A stretch of DNA of 48,150 nucleotides from Pseudomonadota bacterium (GTDB lineage Bacteria > Pseudomonadota > Alphaproteobacteria > Rhizobiales > Methylopilaceae): the NCBI GenBank assembly GCA_023430145.1, contig JAEZCD010000236.1:1-48150 (forward strand), given 5' to 3'. The notes under the pieces are model-generated. The model was not told the DNA's origin and did no database searches. It was given only the letters and a program-made list of their open reading frames with translations. The position numbers and the translations under genes were made by a program. Shown here piece after piece: positions 47,608 to 48,150 of this stretch. Positions within the stretch are counted from its first letter, which is position 1; each line of letters starts with the position of its first letter.

Positions 47608-48150
47608 ATGTCCGAGAGCGACGACGACGACTATCTCGATCGGGTCGCGGCGACCCTGCCCGTGCATCAGTTCCTGATCGAGGTGCTGATGACCAACATG
47701 CTGCGCGACAACCGGCAGAGCGAGGTCGACGCCTTCGTCGACACGCTGAAGAGCGTCTTCGCCAAGGGCGAGATTCCGGCCGGTGCCGATGAGCACCACG
47801 CGGTCCGCATCGCCGACGTGGTGATGCAGAGCGAGGCGGTTCTCGATCGGATGATCGGCCGCGTGCTCGATCGCCTGGCGACCGACGAGTCCGACGAGGC
47901 CGCCGATCCGGCGACGCTGGCGCGGGCCTGGGTCCGTGTCGGCTTCGAGGGCGCCCGCGAGGACGGCCTCGATATGGTCGCCCTGGCGGAGGAGGCGATG
48001 ATCCGGGCGATCGCCGTGCTCCTCGATCGCGACTTCGAGACGGTGCGGGGCGCAGCGCCGGCGCTCATCGAGCAGGTGACGGAGCTCGCGCGGACACGGC
48101 TCGCCCAGGCGGCGCGCACGCCGAAGCCGAGGGGCCGGGCGAAGCCGGGG
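47608..48150 (+). CDS. Unknown acidic protein (3' end outside the window)
   Basis: From the ATG at 47608, after a GGGGGAG, the frame stays open to the last base, 181 codons. The protein starts 'MSESDDDDYLDRVAATLPVHQFL', is helical, has 'MLRDNRQSEVDAFVDTLKSVFAKG' and 'WVRVGFEGAREDGLDMVALAEEAM', and turns basic and proline-rich near the window end. I see no signal peptide or known domain. It follows the sugar transporter by 84 bases but may not belong to it. Confidence 0.6.
   Translation, partial: MSESDDDDYLDRVAATLPVHQFLIEVLMTNMLRDNRQSEVDAFVDTLKSVFAKGEIPAGADEHHAVRIADVVMQSEAVLDRMIGRVLDRLATDESDEAADPATLARAWVRVGFEGAREDGLDMVALAEEAMIRAIAVLLDRDFETVRGAAPALIEQVTELARTRLAQAARTPKPRGRAKPG

Overview
The window comes from a GC-rich alphaproteobacterium, most likely of the Hyphomicrobiales (Rhizobiales). 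The evidence is a core block bamE / ubiquinol-cytochrome c chaperone / DUF177 / plsX / fabH / ihfA / merR, a K+-independent H+-pyrophosphatase, alphaproteobacterial palindromic repeats and a complete Sox system. The genus cannot be fixed from sequence reading alone.

Layout. 1-10.6 kb is conserved chromosome: an AsmA-like protein (5' end outside the window), hppA, a glycosyltransferase-like gene, bamE, the lipid/respiration block and an ASCH/winged-helix gene. 10.7-18.1 kb, mostly on the minus strand, holds a CYTH-like protein, murJ, and a sulfate ABC transporter (sbp-cysT-cysW-cysA) with a cysteine-rich Rrf2 regulator just upstream and a palindromic operator candidate between regulator and sbp. 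A tRNA-Pro(GGG) lies at 18280-18357.

18.3-28.5 kb is an integrated mobile element of about 10.1 kb in the 3' half of that tRNA gene. A diverged copy of the tRNA 3' half lies at 28455-28505 next to a tyrosine integrase. The element encodes an AlpA-like DNA-binding protein, a multi-HTH protein, a winged-helix protein that looks like a replication initiator, a ribbon-helix-helix-like protein, an HK97-type major capsid protein, a small capsid-neighbour protein, a terminase small-subunit-like protein, a DUF4238 gene and several unknowns. I see no portal, terminase large subunit, protease, tail or lysis gene. This is the gene content of a phage satellite that brings its own capsid protein. Two of its genes carry DNA palindromes in frame in the coding sequence (four TTTGCCGCCCGGCAAA copies in the initiator-like gene; three GGTAAC-N9-GTTACC copies plus one upstream in another), which look like iterons or operators. 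Paired repeats inside both ends look like integrase arm sites.

28.5-31.4 kb is further accessory DNA: a RelE/HigB-like toxin with an XRE antitoxin, a DUF6941 protein, a small unknown, and a DUF3616 gene whose two halves now lie in opposite orientations. 31.4-42.3 kb is a thiosulfate oxidation island: a GlcG/HbpS-like protein, a cytochrome c, soxF, soxE, soxD, soxC, soxB, soxZ and soxY on the minus strand, diverging from soxA and soxX on the plus strand, followed by a two-cysteine ArsR repressor of the SqrR/BigR type and a YeeE/YedE (SoxT-like) transporter. 42.6-47.5 kb is a sugar-type ABC transporter (binding protein, double ATPase, two permeases). The window ends inside an unrecognised acidic protein.
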